A stretch of 64,000 nucleotides of DNA from Nitratidesulfovibrio termitidis HI1. GTDB taxonomy: Bacteria > Desulfobacterota > Desulfovibrionia > Desulfovibrionales > Desulfovibrionaceae. Both the position numbers and the translations under genes were made by a program. Below, in pieces: positions 1-9,793 of this stretch; position 1 is the first letter of the stretch; every line of letters starts with the position of its first letter. The notes under the pieces are model-generated. The model was not told the origin of the DNA. It searched no databases and was given only the letters and a program-made list of their open reading frames with translations. Location of the stretch: the NCBI RefSeq assembly GCF_000504305.1, contig NZ_KI632512.1, forward strand, positions 404,388-468,387, given 5' to 3'.

Positions 1-752
1 CGCGAGGGAAAGACCTTGCTGAACATGTCGCGCACCTGCGAACCCACGTCTTCCAGCCCTGGCATGGACAGCACGCCCACCTGCGGCCCGCCGGATTCCT
101 CCACCTCCATGTCCACCTCGCGGTCGTCCAGCTTGCCGCCGTGCCACAGGGTGCGCAGCTTTTCGCGCGTGGAGGAGCGGCTGTCCGGGGTAGAGCCGGT
201 GCCCGTGGGGGGGGATGCGTGGGGGGCATCGGCTTGCGCCGGGGGCTGGGGGATGGCCTGCCCGGAGACAAGATCGAAGGTCAGGCCGCCCATGCCTTGT
301 GCAGACTGACCGGACTGTGAAGCGGGCTGGGGCGCGCCGCCGGGCAGCAGCAGGTCCAGCAGGCGTTCTTCCGCGCGGGCCTCGGCCTTCACGCGGACCT
401 TCTCGTTTTCCTCGGCCCGCACCAGGGCGATGCCGATTTCCATCAGGTCGCGCACCATGGATTCCACGTCGCGGCCCACGTAGCCCACCTCGGTGAACTT
501 GGTGGCCTCCACCTTGATGAACGGCGATGCGGAAAGCTTGGCCAGCCGCCGGGCGATCTCGGTCTTGCCGACGCCGGTGGGGCCCATCATGATGATGTTC
601 TTGGGGGCTATCTCGTCGCGCAGGGCCGGGTCCAGTTGCTGGCGACGCCAGCGGTTGCGCATGGCCACGGCCACCATGCGCTTGGCGGCGTTCTGGCCCA
701 CGATGTATTTGTCCAGTTCCGAAACGATTTCACGGGGGGTGAGGTTGCTCAT
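1..752 (-). CDS. hslU: HslU, ATPase subunit of the HslUV protease (C-terminus outside window)
   Basis: AAA+ unfoldase that feeds substrates to the HslV peptidase in the cytoplasm. About 250 N-terminal residues are visible from the ATG at 750-752; the C-terminal half lies beyond base 1. The N-terminus ([20 protein letters not shown]) is diagnostic, and the Walker A motif GPTGVGKT sits at residues 57-64. The inserted I-domain, which differs among HslU proteins, here carries an Ala/Pro/Ser/Gly-rich stretch of about 45 residues between roughly residues 145 and 190. I see no good ribosome binding site upstream, so the start rests on homology. It begins a minus-strand series of stress genes with the HtrA protease and S1 protein upstream. 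Confidence 0.95.
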   Translation of the reverse strand, partial: MSNLTPREIVSELDKYIVGQNAAKRMVAVAMRNRWRRQQLDPALRDEIAPKNIIMMGPTGVGKTEIARRLAKLSASPFIKVEATKFTEVGYVGRDVESMVRDLMEIGIALVRAEENEKVRVKAEARAEERLLDLLLPGGAPQPASQSGQSAQGMGGLTFDLVSGQAIPQPPAQADAPHASPPTGTGSTPDSRSSTREKLRTLWHGGKLDDREVDMEVEESGGPQVGVLSMPGLEDVGSQVRDMFSKVFPS

Positions 753-1000
753 GATGGATATGCGCGAAGGCGGGTTGTTCGTTCTGACGGAAGACCGCCG
801 CGCCCTGCGGTGATGGAAGGCGTGGGCGTGGGCGCGGTGCGGGGCACGATACCAGCGCGGACGGCGAAAGCCAACGCCCGGAAAGGGGGCGGCGGTGGGC
901 CGGGCGTGCCGGGCCGGAAACGGAAGGGCCGGAAACGGAAGGGGAGGGGGCGCGTGCGCGCCTCCTCCCCGTTCTTGCGATCGTGTGCGCGCGGTGCGCG
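753..1000. other. Spacer between hslU and the HtrA protease gene
   Basis: This spacer must hold the hslU leader and the end of the protease transcript. It is very G-rich on the plus strand (runs such as GGAAACGG repeated around 910-945). I could not pick out a convincing promoter or terminator. Confidence 0.4.
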
Positions 1001-2446
1001 CTATTCCAGGGGCACGGTGCGGAAGAAGGTCTGGCCGCGGCGCATCAATTGCAGCATCACCGCGCCGCGCTTCTTGCCGTCCTGCTCGATGACCTTGGTG
1101 AGGTCGGCGGGGGTGTTCACCGGCTTCAGGTTGGCCAGCAGGATGATGTCGCCAGCGCGGATGTCCGCTTCTGCCGCGGGCTTGCCGCCCTCGACGGAAA
1201 CCACCAGCAGGCCGCGCGCGTCTTCCAGTTTCAGATTGCGGGCGTCTTCCGCGCTTACGGGGCGTACGCTCATGCCAAGGCTGGCCGATGCCTGTTCCTT
1301 GCCGCCCTTTTCGGGGGCGGCATCGCCGCGCTGGGCGGTCAGGTGTTCCGCCGTGCGTTCGCCAAGGGTCAGGTTGACGGTCTTGGTCTGGCCGTTGCGC
1401 CACAGGGTCAGCCTGGTGGTATCGCCGGGTTTCAACGCGGCGATGCGGCGCAGCAGTTGGCTGGAACCGGGCACGTCGTCGCCGTCAACCTTCAGCACGA
1501 TATCCCCGGCCTTCAACCCCGCCTTGTCGGCCGGTTCGCCGGGCATGACGGAGCCCACCAGCGCGCCGCGCGGCTCGCCAAGCCCCAGGGCGCGGGCCGT
1601 GGCCTCGTCAACGTCCTGGATGGTCACGCCGATCCAGCCGCGCCGCACCTTGCCCTCGGCGCGCAACTGGGCGATGACCCGCTCGGCCATGCTGCTGGGA
1701 ATGGCGAAGCCGATGCCCTGGCCGGAGGCGACGATGGCGGTGTTGATGCCGATGACCTGGCCGTCCATGTTCAGCAGCGGGCCGCCGCTGTTGCCGGGGT
1801 TGATGGAGGCGTCGGTCTGCAGGAAGTTGTCGAACGGGCCGGAGCGGATGTCGCGCCCCTTGGCGCTCAGGATGCCCGCGGTCACCGAATGGTCGAGGCC
1901 GAAGGGGTTGCCGATGGCCAGCAGCCATTCGCCCACTTCCAGTTTGTCGGAATCACCGAAGCGCAGCACCGGCAGCGAGTTGCCCGCGTTGATCTTCAGC
2001 AGGGCAAGGTCGGTCTCTTCGTCGGTGCCGATGACGTTGGCCACGTACGAGTTGGACTTGCCGCTGGCGCCCTGCAGGTTCACGCGGATCACGTCCGCTT
2101 CGGCCACCACGTGGTTGTTGGTGACGATGTACCCGTCGGTCGAAATGATGAAGCCGGAACCCAGCGAGCGCTGCTTTTGCGGACGCTGCTGGCGGCCATG
2201 GAATTTTTCGAACTGGTCGAAAAACTTGTCGAAGGGGGTGCCGGGCGGCATGTTGCGGAACAGTTCATTGAACGGGTTTTCCGCTGCCTGCACGGTTTTT
2301 TCGGTGCTGATGTTGACCACGGCATCGCCCGACTGCTTCGCCAGTTCGCGAAAATCGGGCAGCATGGGCGCGGCCTGGGCGGCGGCTGCAAGCACAAGGC
2401 ACAGCGCCAGCGCGGCGGCGAGGGTACGGGAAAGTGAACGTGCCAT
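1001..2446 (-). CDS. HtrA/Do-type periplasmic serine protease with two PDZ domains
   Basis: Envelope quality-control protease that degrades or refolds damaged periplasmic proteins. The 481-residue product starts at the ATG at 2444-2446, preceded by AAGGAG at good spacing. Residues 1-26 form a Sec signal peptide ([20 protein letters not shown], then AQA). The trypsin-like domain follows, with catalytic His112 (TNNHVV), Asp146 (TDLALL) and Ser220 (GNSGGPLL). Two PDZ domains occupy roughly residues 265-355 and 385-475. Length and order match the DegP/MucD family. A sigma-70-like promoter lies about 85 bases upstream. It could be named degP, degQ or mucD; the sequence does not decide which. Confidence 0.94.
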   Translation of the reverse strand: MARSLSRTLAAALALCLVLAAAAQAAPMLPDFRELAKQSGDAVVNISTEKTVQAAENPFNELFRNMPPGTPFDKFFDQFEKFHGRQQRPQKQRSLGSGFIISTDGYIVTNNHVVAEADVIRVNLQGASGKSNSYVANVIGTDEETDLALLKINAGNSLPVLRFGDSDKLEVGEWLLAIGNPFGLDHSVTAGILSAKGRDIRSGPFDNFLQTDASINPGNSGGPLLNMDGQVIGINTAIVASGQGIGFAIPSSMAERVIAQLRAEGKVRRGWIGVTIQDVDEATARALGLGEPRGALVGSVMPGEPADKAGLKAGDIVLKVDGDDVPGSSQLLRRIAALKPGDTTRLTLWRNGQTKTVNLTLGERTAEHLTAQRGDAAPEKGGKEQASASLGMSVRPVSAEDARNLKLEDARGLLVVSVEGGKPAAEADIRAGDIILLANLKPVNTPADLTKVIEQDGKKRGAVMLQLMRRGQTFFRTVPLE

Positions 2447-2530
2447 GTAGGGCTCCTTGGCAGGGGGAGTTTGCAGGCGGCGACGTGCCCGCGGCAACGG
2501 CCCCCGTATTCGCGGGGCCGACTGGGTGAG

Positions 2531-2558
2531 ATAATAGGGCATACCGGTACGATGTAAA
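2531..2558 (-). promoter_or_regulatory. Sigma-70-type promoter of the HtrA protease gene
   Basis: On the minus strand TTTACA (2558-2553) and TATTAT (2536-2531) are separated by 16 bases. Transcription would start near 2524, giving a leader of about 75 bases before the protease ATG at 2446. Confidence 0.6.
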
Positions 2559-2614
2559 CACCGTAACGCCATTTTTTGTCCGTGTGGCGCAAGGCGTGGC
2601 CGGACACGGGCGCG

Positions 2615-2647
2615 AAAAAACGGGGGAACGCGTACGCGCCCCCCCGT
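2615..2647 (-). terminator. Rho-independent terminator after the S1 protein gene
   Basis: On the minus strand a G/C stem (ACGGGGG...CCCCCGT) with an inner CGCGTACGCG palindrome is followed by six T residues (complement of 2615-2620). It lies just after the stop codon of the S1 gene and separates it from the HtrA protease promoter. Confidence 0.8.
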
Positions 2648-2669
2648 TTCGTTGCCGGTAGACGTACGG

Positions 2670-4376
2670 TTATTTCTTGCGCTTTTCCAGGGCGGCCTGC
2701 AGGGCGCTGCCCAGGCTGCCGAAGCCGCTGGAATCGCCCGACACCACGGTGGCCGGGGCAGAGGAACGCGAGCCGCGACCGCCGTCGCGGTTCCAGTCAC
2801 GCCCGCCGTCGCGCCCGCCATCACGGCTGCCGCCGCGACCTTCACGCGGTTCGCGCTTCTGGGGCTGGGCAAGCTTGCGCCATTCGCCGTCGTCCTCGCC
2901 GGTGGCGTCTGCCGGGGCCAGCGAGATGCGGCGGGCCTTCACGTCCAGGTCGCGCACCACCAGCGAGACTTCCGCGCCGGGGTTCAGCCCGGCGTAGGTC
3001 TTGGACTGGGGCGAGGTGGCGGCCACGGCGTTGGGCAGAAGCCCGGTGACGCCGGGGGCCAGGTTCACGAACAGGCCGAAGGGCGCGCGCTTTTCCACGG
3101 TGCCGGTGACGGTGGAACCGGCGGGGAAGCGTTCTTCCACCGTGGCCCACGGGTCGCCTTCCGCATCGCGCAGGCTCAGGGACAGCCGCTTGCGGGCGGG
3201 GTCCAGTTCCTTGATCTTCACGGACACGGTTTCGCCGGGGGTCACGGCCTCTTCGGGCTTGTTGATGCGGCGGGTCCAGGACATTTCGGAAAGGTGCACC
3301 AGGCCTTCCACGCCGGGCAGCACCTCGATGAAGGCGCCGAACGGGGCGAGGCGGGTGACCTTGCCGGTCAGGATCTGGTCGGCGTCGAGGCGATCGGCCA
3401 CATCCTGCCACGGGTCGCCGGACACCTGGCGGATGGACAGGGAAATGCGCGGACCCTTGCGGGAATCCTTGCCGCCCTTGCCTTCTTCCGCACCGGCAAT
3501 GCCCAGCACCTTCACGCGCACCTTGTCGCCCACGCTCACGGCCTCGTCGGGCTGCTGCACGCGCGACCACGAAAGTTCGGAAACATGCACCATGCCTTCA
3601 AGGCCCGGGGCGATTTCCACAAAGGCGCCGAACGGGGCAAGGCGGGCCACGGCGCCTTCCAGCACGTCGCCTTCCTTCACGTTTTCCATGAGGGCGCTCA
3701 GCGATTCGGCCTGCTCGCGTTCCAGCAGCATGCGGCGAGAAACCACGATGTTGCGGCCGTTCTGCTCCAGGCGGGTGATCAGGAACTGGAAGGTCTGGCC
3801 GGTGAACGAGTCGGGCTCGGCACCGGGGCGCAGGTCCATCTGGCTGGCCGGGCAGAAGGCGCGGCGCTTCAGGACTTCGACGTTGAAGCCGCCCTTGCAG
3901 GGGCCGGTAACCTTGCCCTCGATGGGGATGCCCGCATTCAGGGCGTCTTCCATCTGGGCCAGGCCCACCTGGCCGCCCATGGCGCGGGACAGCTTTATTT
4001 CATTGGCGTTGGCCGAAACCACGTACAGTTCCAGCACGTCGCCCACGGCCACGGGCAGGTTGCCTTCGGCGTCTTCCAGTTCCTTGCGGTCCACAAGACC
4101 GTCCACCTTGGCTCCGGTGGCGACGAAGACGGTGTCCTCGCCGATGGCCACCACGGTGGCCTTCACCCGTTCGCCGGTGCGCACGGTTTCAGCCGCGCCG
4201 GAATGTGCCTCCAGCAGGTCCGCGAAGCTGGCGTTCTCGTCGAATGCGTCGTCACCAGCCATGTCCTGCGGGGCAGGGGCGGTGGCGGCTTCGGGGGCGG
4301 TGGCTTCCGCCTGTCCGGTTTCGGTGGTGGCCTCCGGGGTTTCCAGCCCGGTGGCTTCGGTGCGTTCACCAGTCAT
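2670..4376 (-). CDS. rpsA: Ribosomal protein S1-type RNA-binding protein, five S1 domains
   Basis: RNA-binding protein that helps 30S subunits bind mRNA. The reading frame stays open further upstream, but the start at 4374-4376 is favoured because AAGGAG lies 9 bases before it, giving 568 residues. After an acidic Ala/Thr/Glu-rich leader of about 55 residues there are five S1 modules; the repeated signature APFGAF(V/I)E followed by GLEGMVHVSE or GVEGLVHLSE is clear in the third and fourth. Bona fide S1 usually has six modules in E. coli and fewer elsewhere. The C-terminus has an unusual basic RDGG repeat region (RDGGRDGGRDWNRDGGRG), reminiscent of RGG RNA-binding tails. Another S1-like paralogue may exist elsewhere, so the symbol is tentative. 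Confidence 0.85.
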   Translation of the reverse strand: MTGERTEATGLETPEATTETGQAEATAPEAATAPAPQDMAGDDAFDENASFADLLEAHSGAAETVRTGERVKATVVAIGEDTVFVATGAKVDGLVDRKELEDAEGNLPVAVGDVLELYVVSANANEIKLSRAMGGQVGLAQMEDALNAGIPIEGKVTGPCKGGFNVEVLKRRAFCPASQMDLRPGAEPDSFTGQTFQFLITRLEQNGRNIVVSRRMLLEREQAESLSALMENVKEGDVLEGAVARLAPFGAFVEIAPGLEGMVHVSELSWSRVQQPDEAVSVGDKVRVKVLGIAGAEEGKGGKDSRKGPRISLSIRQVSGDPWQDVADRLDADQILTGKVTRLAPFGAFIEVLPGVEGLVHLSEMSWTRRINKPEEAVTPGETVSVKIKELDPARKRLSLSLRDAEGDPWATVEERFPAGSTVTGTVEKRAPFGLFVNLAPGVTGLLPNAVAATSPQSKTYAGLNPGAEVSLVVRDLDVKARRISLAPADATGEDDGEWRKLAQPQKREPREGRGGSRDGGRDGGRDWNRDGGRGSRSSAPATVVSGDSSGFGSLGSALQAALEKRKK

Positions 4377-4466
4377 CAGTCCGATCTCCTTGAAAAGTGC
4401 TGTGCGCCGCGTGGCGTTCACCCGCAATATCAGCGCCGAAGGGCAAGGGCAAGTGCGACGGCGTGG

Positions 4467-4495
4467 TTGCGTCGCCGTCCACGGCGTGCGATACT
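4467..4495 (+). promoter_or_regulatory. Sigma-70-type promoter of the small parvulin gene
   Basis: TTGCGT (4467-4472) and GATACT (4490-4495) are separated by 17 bases, and the likely start at about 4502 leaves a short leader before the AAGGAGG site and ATG at 4529. It lies in the divergent gap facing the S1 gene. Confidence 0.55.
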
Positions 4496-4528
4496 GTAGG
4501 GAAATCGCCATTTTCGCAAGGAGGTTTC

Positions 4529-4813
4529 ATGCTCAAAGCCAAGGCACGCCACATTCTCGTTGATACCGAGGATGCCTGCAACGAACTGAAGGCCCGCATT
4601 CTGGCGGGTGAAGACTTTGCCGAGGTGGCGCGCGCCCACTCCAAGTGCCCGTCGGGCCGCCGTGGCGGCGACCTGGGGGAATTCCCCCGTGGCGCCATGG
4701 TGCCCGAATTCGACGAAGTCGTGTTTACCGGCGAAGTGGGCACCGTGCTCGGCCCGGTGCGCACCCAGTTCGGCCATCATCTGATTGAAGTGACGGCGCG
4801 CTCCGGCAGCTAG
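4529..4813 (+). CDS. Small PpiC/parvulin peptidyl-prolyl cis-trans isomerase
   Basis: Catalyses cis-trans isomerisation of peptidyl-proline bonds during protein folding. The 94-residue product is a single parvulin domain with no signal peptide or membrane segment, so it should be cytoplasmic, like E. coli PpiC. Recognisable features are KARHILV at the start, FAEVARAHSKCPSG in the middle, GGDLGEFPRGAMVPEFD, and the C-terminal QFGHHLIEV. The start follows AAGGAGG at ideal spacing. It is transcribed divergently from the S1 gene and sits between chaperone and protease genes, consistent with a folding role. Confidence 0.93.
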   Translation: MLKAKARHILVDTEDACNELKARILAGEDFAEVARAHSKCPSGRRGGDLGEFPRGAMVPEFDEVVFTGEVGTVLGPVRTQFGHHLIEVTARSGS

Positions 4814-5186
4814 GGGCCGGAACATCCTGATCCGGACACAGCCCGTGTGACTCCCGCCCGGGAGTGGCCTTTCCGCCGCCCTCTGGACGGGGCAACGCCC
4901 CGGTCTTATTCAAACAGACAGGCGGTTGCGGTCCGGCAGGGGCACGCCGCGCTCCATCGTTCATGCAGAGAACCGCAACCCGGCCGGGGCGGCTGCCCCG
5001 CAAGGCGCCGCCCCGGCTGTCCGTTTTCCTGCCGGTGAAAGCCCGGCCCCGTCGGCCCGCGTGGGCCGCATGGGCCGGTCAGACCATTTGGACCATCCAG
5101 GCAGCGGCGCACCGCGCCGCGCGGGAGGCACGCCGGACCCACCGGCCCGCCCGCTCCTTGCCCCCCCATTTCCGGAGGTCATCCGC
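4814..5186 (+). other. Gene-free spacer before the Hsp20 gene
   Basis: High-GC spacer of about 370 bases. It contains a short GGGGC-AAC-GCCCC hairpin near 4888. I looked for a heat-shock-type promoter and did not find a convincing one; the long open frame here has no start with a ribosome binding site. Confidence 0.4.
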
Positions 5187-5615
5187 ATGGCCAACTTCAA
5201 GTTGTGGAAAAGCGAGGAATTGCAGCGCCTGAGAAGCGAGAGCGACCGGATGTTCGACCGGTTGTGCTCGGAACTGGGCCTGCCCTCGGTCTGCCAGCCG
5301 CTGATGGAACCGGCGCTGCGCATGATCGACACCCCCGATGCGGTGGTGGTCGAGGCGCAGTTGCCGGGTGTCACCGCCGAAGACCTGGACATCGTCATCA
5401 CCGGCACCGTGCTCATCGTGCGTTGCGCCCAAAGCGCCACCTGCGGCATCGGTGAATCCAGCAGCCGGTATGAAAGCCGCTTCATCCTGCCGTGCAAGAT
5501 CCGCACGGAAGACGTGGAGGCGGAACTGGACGAGGGCGTCTTGCGCATCACCATGCCCAAGTGCCGCAGGCCCGAAGCCCGCCGCGTTCCCGTCAGGACC
5601 GGCCGGGCCGGTTGA
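5187..5615 (+). CDS. Hsp20/alpha-crystallin family small heat shock protein
   Basis: ATP-independent holdase chaperone that keeps unfolding proteins soluble. The frame is open upstream, but the ATG at 5187 is chosen because GGAGG precedes it by 8 bases, giving 142 residues. The alpha-crystallin domain runs from about residue 45 (MIDTPDAVVVEAQLPGVTAEDLDI) to the conserved end GVLRITMPK. The usual A-x-x-x-n-G-v-L motif is present as AELDEGVLRI. The short N-terminal arm (MANFKLWKSEELQRLRSESDRMFDRL) is helical. The LonB-type protease starts 16 bases after its stop, so the two are probably co-transcribed. Confidence 0.92.
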   Translation: MANFKLWKSEELQRLRSESDRMFDRLCSELGLPSVCQPLMEPALRMIDTPDAVVVEAQLPGVTAEDLDIVITGTVLIVRCAQSATCGIGESSSRYESRFILPCKIRTEDVEAELDEGVLRITMPKCRRPEARRVPVRTGRAG

Positions 5616-5631
5616 GAAACAAGGAGGCACC

Positions 5632-8217
5632 ATGACTACCACCAAGAAAGCGACCAAACGCACCGCTGCCTCTTCCGTATCTTCGACTTCGTCCGCCCCC
5701 GCGCCCCAGGCGGGCGGCGGGGCGCTGCCTGCTCCGCTGGCGCCCGAACAACTGCGCTGGACGCTGGACCCCGCAACGCTGCCCTTCGCCCATACCGGCG
5801 AGGTGGACGAGCAGACCGACATCATCGGCCAGCGGCGGGGGGTGGATGCCTTTCGCTTCGGCATGGGCATGCAGGGCAAGGGCTACAACATCTTCGTCAC
5901 CGGGGCCGTGGGCATCGGCAAGCTGTCCATGGTCAAGCGGCTGCTGGGCAACGGCGCGCGGGGCGAGGCCACGCCCGACGACCTGTGCTTCGTGAACAAC
6001 TTCAAGACGCCCGAAGAACCGATCCTGTTGCGCTTTCCCGCCGGGAAGGGCCGCGCCTTCAAGGCAGACGTGCAGGCTTTCCTGGACACGGTGAAGCGCG
6101 ACATCCCCCAACTGTTCGAAAGCCAGGAATACATCGCCAGCAAGAACGAGATCATCGAGGCGCACGACAGGAAAACCCGCGAGTTCTTCAAGAACCTGGA
6201 AACCAAGGTGCGCGATTCCGGCTTCGTGCTGGTGAACATGCAGATGGGCCAGATCCAGCGGCCGGACATCGTGCCTATTGTGGACGGCGAGCCGGTGCAC
6301 CTGCTGAAGCTGGAGGAAATGGCCTCCAAGGGGCGCTTTCCGCACGAGGAACTGGAAAAACTTCAGGAAACCTACAAGACCCTGAAGGAAGAGATCGACG
6401 CCATCTTCCTGGACGTGCGCGAACTGCAAAAGGAAGTGAAGCGCAAGACCGAAGAGGTGGACCGGCTCATGTTCATGAGCTCGGCCCGCGACCTCGCCAA
6501 GCCGCTGCTGGAAGGCTACGACGACCCCAAGGTGCAGAAGCACATAGAGGCCGTGCTGGCCGACATGGCGGAAAACCTGGACGGCCTGAAGGTGATGGGC
6601 CAGCAGGTGCAGGGGCCCATGGGCATGTTCGTGCCCGCCCCGGCGGAAGCGGTGCTGCATCCCTACCAGGTCAACCTGCTGGTGGATAACGCGGAACTGG
6701 AAGGACCGCCGGTGATCGTGGAATCGTTCCCCAACTACCGCAACCTGTTCGGCTCCATCGAGCGGGTCATGGACCGTTCCGGCCTGTGGCGCACCGATTT
6801 CACCAAGATCAACGCCGGGTCGTTCGTCAAGGCCAACGGCGGCTACCTGGTGCTGAACCTGATGGACGCCATCATGGAACCGGGGGTGTGGCAGACCCTC
6901 AAGCGCGCCCTGAAGACCTCGGAAATGGAGATCCAGACCTTCGACCCCTACTACTTCGTCACGACCACGGGCATCAAACCCGAATCCATCAAGATGGAGG
7001 TCAAGGTGGTGGTCATGGCCACGCCGCAGCTGTACCACATGCTGCGCCACTACGACCCGGACGTGCAGAAGATCTTCAAGGTGTGGGCGGACTTCGATTC
7101 GTCCATGCCGCTGGACGAGGTGTGCGTCACCGAGGTGGCCAAGCTGATGAAGTCTTTCGTGGCGGCGCGCAGCCTGCGCCAGTTCGACGCCACCGCCGTG
7201 GCCGCCCTGCTGGAACACGGCGTGCGCATGACCGGACGGCGCGAAAAGCTGAGCACCTCGTTCCCGGTGTTGCGCGACATCATGGAAGAGGCCGACTACA
7301 TCGCCCGCGAGGCCGGGGCGGACATGGTGTCCGCCGCGCACGTGACCCAGGCGGTGGACGGGCGGCAGTACCGTGCCGGGCTCATCGAGGAAAAGGTGCA
7401 GGAGATGATCGACCGAGGCAGCGTGTTCATCGACACCGACGGCGAGGTCGTCGGGCAGGTGAACGGGCTGGCCGTGTACGCCATGGGCGACCACATGTTC
7501 GGCAAGCCTTCGCGCATTACCGCCACCACCTCCATGGGGCGCGAGGGCATCATCAACATCGAGCGCGAATCGGACCTGTCCGGGGCCATCCACAACAAGG
7601 GCATGCTCATCCTTTCCGGCTACCTGCGCCGGGCCTTCGCCCAGGACAAGCCGCTGACCCTGGCGGCGTCCATTGCCTTCGAGCAGTCCTACGGCGGGGT
7701 GGACGGCGATTCGGCATCGTCCACCGAACTGTATGCGCTGCTTTCCAGCCTGTCGGGCGTACCCATCCGGCAGGGCCTTGCGGTCACCGGATCGGTGAAC
7801 CAGAAGGGCGAGGTGCAGCCCATCGGCGGGGTGAACGAGAAGATCGAAGGCTTCCACGAAGTGTGCAAGCGCAAGGGGCTGACCGGCGGGCAGGGCGTGC
7901 TGATACCCGCCGCCAACGTCAATGACCTGATGCTGAAGCCGGAAGTGCTGGATTCCGTCCGCGCGGGCACGTTCCGCATCTGGGCGGTGCGCACGGTGGA
8001 CGAAGGCATCGAACTGCTGACCGGCGTGCCCGCCGGGGTGCGGGGCGCGGACGGCAGCTACCCGGCCGATACCGTGTACGGCAAGGTGGACGCCAGGCTG
8101 AGCGAACTGGCCGAAGGGCTGCGCAGCTTTGGCGACAAGAAGGAAGAAAACGGCAACGGCAAGGGCACGGGCAAGCGAGCCAAGCCCGCCAAGAAGCCGG
8201 AAGACAAAAAGAAATAG
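5632..8217 (+). CDS. LonB-like ATP-dependent protease (AAA_32 plus Lon proteolytic domain)
   Basis: Predicted cytosolic ATP-dependent serine protease of the Lon-like group that carries an N-terminal AAA_32 module. The start at 5632 follows AAGGAGG; the product has 861 residues. A Thr/Ser/Pro/Ala-rich leader covers the first 30 residues. The nucleotide-binding loop GAVGIGKLSM is degenerate: the residue after GK is Leu, not Ser/Thr, as often seen in this family. A coiled-coil region lies near residues 220-290. The C-terminal Lon domain has the catalytic Ser in GVDGDSASSTEL and the Lys in GGVNEKIEGF. The tail is Lys-rich. It lies 16 bases after the Hsp20 gene, suggesting a holdase-protease operon. 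Confidence 0.92.
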   Translation: MTTTKKATKRTAASSVSSTSSAPAPQAGGGALPAPLAPEQLRWTLDPATLPFAHTGEVDEQTDIIGQRRGVDAFRFGMGMQGKGYNIFVTGAVGIGKLSMVKRLLGNGARGEATPDDLCFVNNFKTPEEPILLRFPAGKGRAFKADVQAFLDTVKRDIPQLFESQEYIASKNEIIEAHDRKTREFFKNLETKVRDSGFVLVNMQMGQIQRPDIVPIVDGEPVHLLKLEEMASKGRFPHEELEKLQETYKTLKEEIDAIFLDVRELQKEVKRKTEEVDRLMFMSSARDLAKPLLEGYDDPKVQKHIEAVLADMAENLDGLKVMGQQVQGPMGMFVPAPAEAVLHPYQVNLLVDNAELEGPPVIVESFPNYRNLFGSIERVMDRSGLWRTDFTKINAGSFVKANGGYLVLNLMDAIMEPGVWQTLKRALKTSEMEIQTFDPYYFVTTTGIKPESIKMEVKVVVMATPQLYHMLRHYDPDVQKIFKVWADFDSSMPLDEVCVTEVAKLMKSFVAARSLRQFDATAVAALLEHGVRMTGRREKLSTSFPVLRDIMEEADYIAREAGADMVSAAHVTQAVDGRQYRAGLIEEKVQEMIDRGSVFIDTDGEVVGQVNGLAVYAMGDHMFGKPSRITATTSMGREGIINIERESDLSGAIHNKGMLILSGYLRRAFAQDKPLTLAASIAFEQSYGGVDGDSASSTELYALLSSLSGVPIRQGLAVTGSVNQKGEVQPIGGVNEKIEGFHEVCKRKGLTGGQGVLIPAANVNDLMLKPEVLDSVRAGTFRIWAVRTVDEGIELLTGVPAGVRGADGSYPADTVYGKVDARLSELAEGLRSFGDKKEENGNGKGTGKRAKPAKKPEDKKK

Positions 8218-8674
8218 GCTGCGTGGTTGGTGCGGCTGTCCTGATCAGGTCTGACCCGTCACGCATGGTCAGAACGTGACCTGGGGATTGCCGTACGCCA
8301 CCCCATCGGATGATTGAACGGGCGGCCCTTTCCTGCGGGAAGGGGCCGCCCTTTGCGTGGTTGCGCAAGGAGTGTGCTGGCGGGACCCGTGCAGATCGAG
8401 GGTTCCTGCCGATGCATCGTCCGGAATCGCATTGATGGCTGATTGTTCAAACATCGGATTGTCTGTAATTATTTATTTCACAATGGAGTCGGACAGGCGT
8501 CCTCAGCGCATCTTTCACGGAAAAAAGACAATGGCGTGTCACGTAGCACACCGAAGAAACAGCTAGTCCCGCAAATGCACAATGTCCGGCCATTCCGTGC
8601 GCCGCATCTTGAACGGGAAGCATCATGTGATAAGAGGTGGCGAACCCTCTCCCGTAACGGCCAAAGGAGGACGC
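8218..8674 (+). other. Gene-free spacer containing the LonB terminator and a possible promoter
   Basis: About 460 bases without a credible gene. The first part carries the terminator of the protease gene. The middle is AT-richer (8440-8480), where TTGTTC (8443-8448) and TAATTA (8466-8471), 17 bases apart, could form a weak promoter for the small gene at 8675. Confidence 0.4.
8320..8354 (+). terminator. Rho-independent terminator after the LonB-type protease gene
   Basis: GGGCGGCCCTTTCC and GGAAGGGGCCGCCC form a long stem with a TGCG loop, followed by a short T run. It lies about 100 bases after the protease stop codon. Confidence 0.75.
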
Positions 8675-8914
8675 ATGACCAACGAAGAGTACCCGTACGA
8701 CCTGATGCAGGTCGTGCTTGTGACGCGCGACGGCAGGCGGCTGGAGATAGAGGCGCGGGTGGGGGCGCTGTTGTTCGTCGATGTCGAACATGAAAACTGT
8801 TGCGTCAGTTGCGATGCGCAATCGTGGGGCGATGTGCCGGGCATGCGCCGCCGCGCGGTGCGCCGCATGATGGATGCGCTGCACGAGACGGTGCCGTTGC
8901 TGGCCGGGCAGTGA
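8675..8914 (+). CDS. Small protein of unknown function, 79 residues
   Basis: I do not recognise this family. The start follows AAAGGAGG at ideal spacing and a terminator follows the gene, so it is very likely expressed. The product begins MTNEEYPYDLMQVVLVTRDGRRLEIEA, which looks like a beta-strand-rich fold, and contains two Cys in HENCCVSCDAQSW, spaced as C-C-x-x-C. The C-terminal third is an Arg-rich helix (MRRRAVRRMMDAL). No signal peptide or membrane segment is seen. It is a single-gene unit between the protease and the symporter operon. Confidence 0.7.
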   Translation: MTNEEYPYDLMQVVLVTRDGRRLEIEARVGALLFVDVEHENCCVSCDAQSWGDVPGMRRRAVRRMMDALHETVPLLAGQ

Positions 8915-9412
8915 CGTGCGCCGGGAATGGTGCAAGACCCTTCGGCAGTGCCGAAGGGGTGTTGTTGGGGGATGTCGTGTGACGCGGCATCCCTTTTTTG
9001 TTGTCGAGCGGCGGGAACGGCAGCGGCGCCCTGGCGGCGTATGGTTCGGAAGATGGCTTGGGTACGCATAGGGTTCGGGTTGAATGGCGCGCGGGCCGGG
9101 GCGTGCGGCGCGTGGTAGCCGGTGAACGACGTGTGGTGGTGCTGCTTTTTTCGGATGTGCCGCCTTTGTCTGTGTGTCGCCGATGAACGGCAAACGGTGT
9201 TGCAGGCGGTTCCGATCGGTCCTTTTTCCGTTTTTTGCGCGTTTGCGGCGGCATGAGCGTCGTTCACCGAAAGTGGTGTGGCGCTCTTGCATCGTGGCCG
9301 TACAACGGAGCCATCGACACCGGCGGCACCGTGGCGGCACGGGCGCCCCGACCGGGTAAACGACCGCGATGCGGGCCACATCCGCACGCGGGCACATGCA
9401 AGGAGGCTCCAC
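8915..9412 (+). other. Gene-free spacer with two hairpins
   Basis: Nearly 500 bases without a credible gene. CCCTTCGGCA-GTGCCGAAGGG at 8938-8958 is a perfect short hairpin without a T tail; a better terminator follows it. The remaining 400 bases should contain the promoter of the DUF485/symporter pair, but I cannot point to it. Confidence 0.4.
8968..8999 (+). terminator. Rho-independent terminator after the 79-residue protein gene
   Basis: GGGATGTCG and CGGCATCCC pair around a short loop and are followed by six T residues (8994-8999). Confidence 0.75.
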
Positions 9413-9793
9413 ATGGCCACGATCACCGAGACCGCGGAACACATGGGCATGACCATGGACAGCCTTCCGGAGGCTCCGCATTCCTCACTGTGCGACGACG
9501 AACCGTTCATGGAACTGGTGCGCGCGCACCGGAGCGTTTCGCTCATTCTCACCACGGCCATGCTGGCCATCTACTTCGGATTCATCATGGTGCTGGCCTT
9601 CCGGCGCGACCTGCTGCAGGTGGCGGAGTCGGGCGGCATGCCCCTGGGCATCCCGGTGGGGTTCGGCATCATCCTCACCGCATCGGCGCTCACCGGCATG
9701 TACGTGTGGTGGGCCAACCGGTCATACGACGGCGCGGTGCGGCGCATCGTGGCCACGTTGCAGCCGCAGGGGAGGGCGCGCCATGCCCAGTGA
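9413..9793 (+). CDS. DUF485 membrane protein, symporter partner (YjcH-like)
   Basis: Small integral membrane protein of 126 residues that typically accompanies acetate/solute:sodium symporters. The start follows AAGGAGG. Two transmembrane helices are visible, [21 protein letters not shown] (about residues 44-64) and a second starting at [15 protein letters not shown] (about 80-102), separated by a short loop, as in DUF485 proteins. The N-terminus is an acidic cytoplasmic extension. Its last 11 bases overlap the start of the symporter gene, so the pair is translationally coupled. Confidence 0.9.
   Translation: MATITETAEHMGMTMDSLPEAPHSSLCDDEPFMELVRAHRSVSLILTTAMLAIYFGFIMVLAFRRDLLQVAESGGMPLGIPVGFGIILTASALTGMYVWWANRSYDGAVRRIVATLQPQGRARHAQ

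Noticed and set aside
8938-8958. Terminator CCCTTCGGCA-GTGCCGAAGGG
   Set aside because: A perfect hairpin but without a T tract; the hairpin at 8968-8999 is the better terminator.
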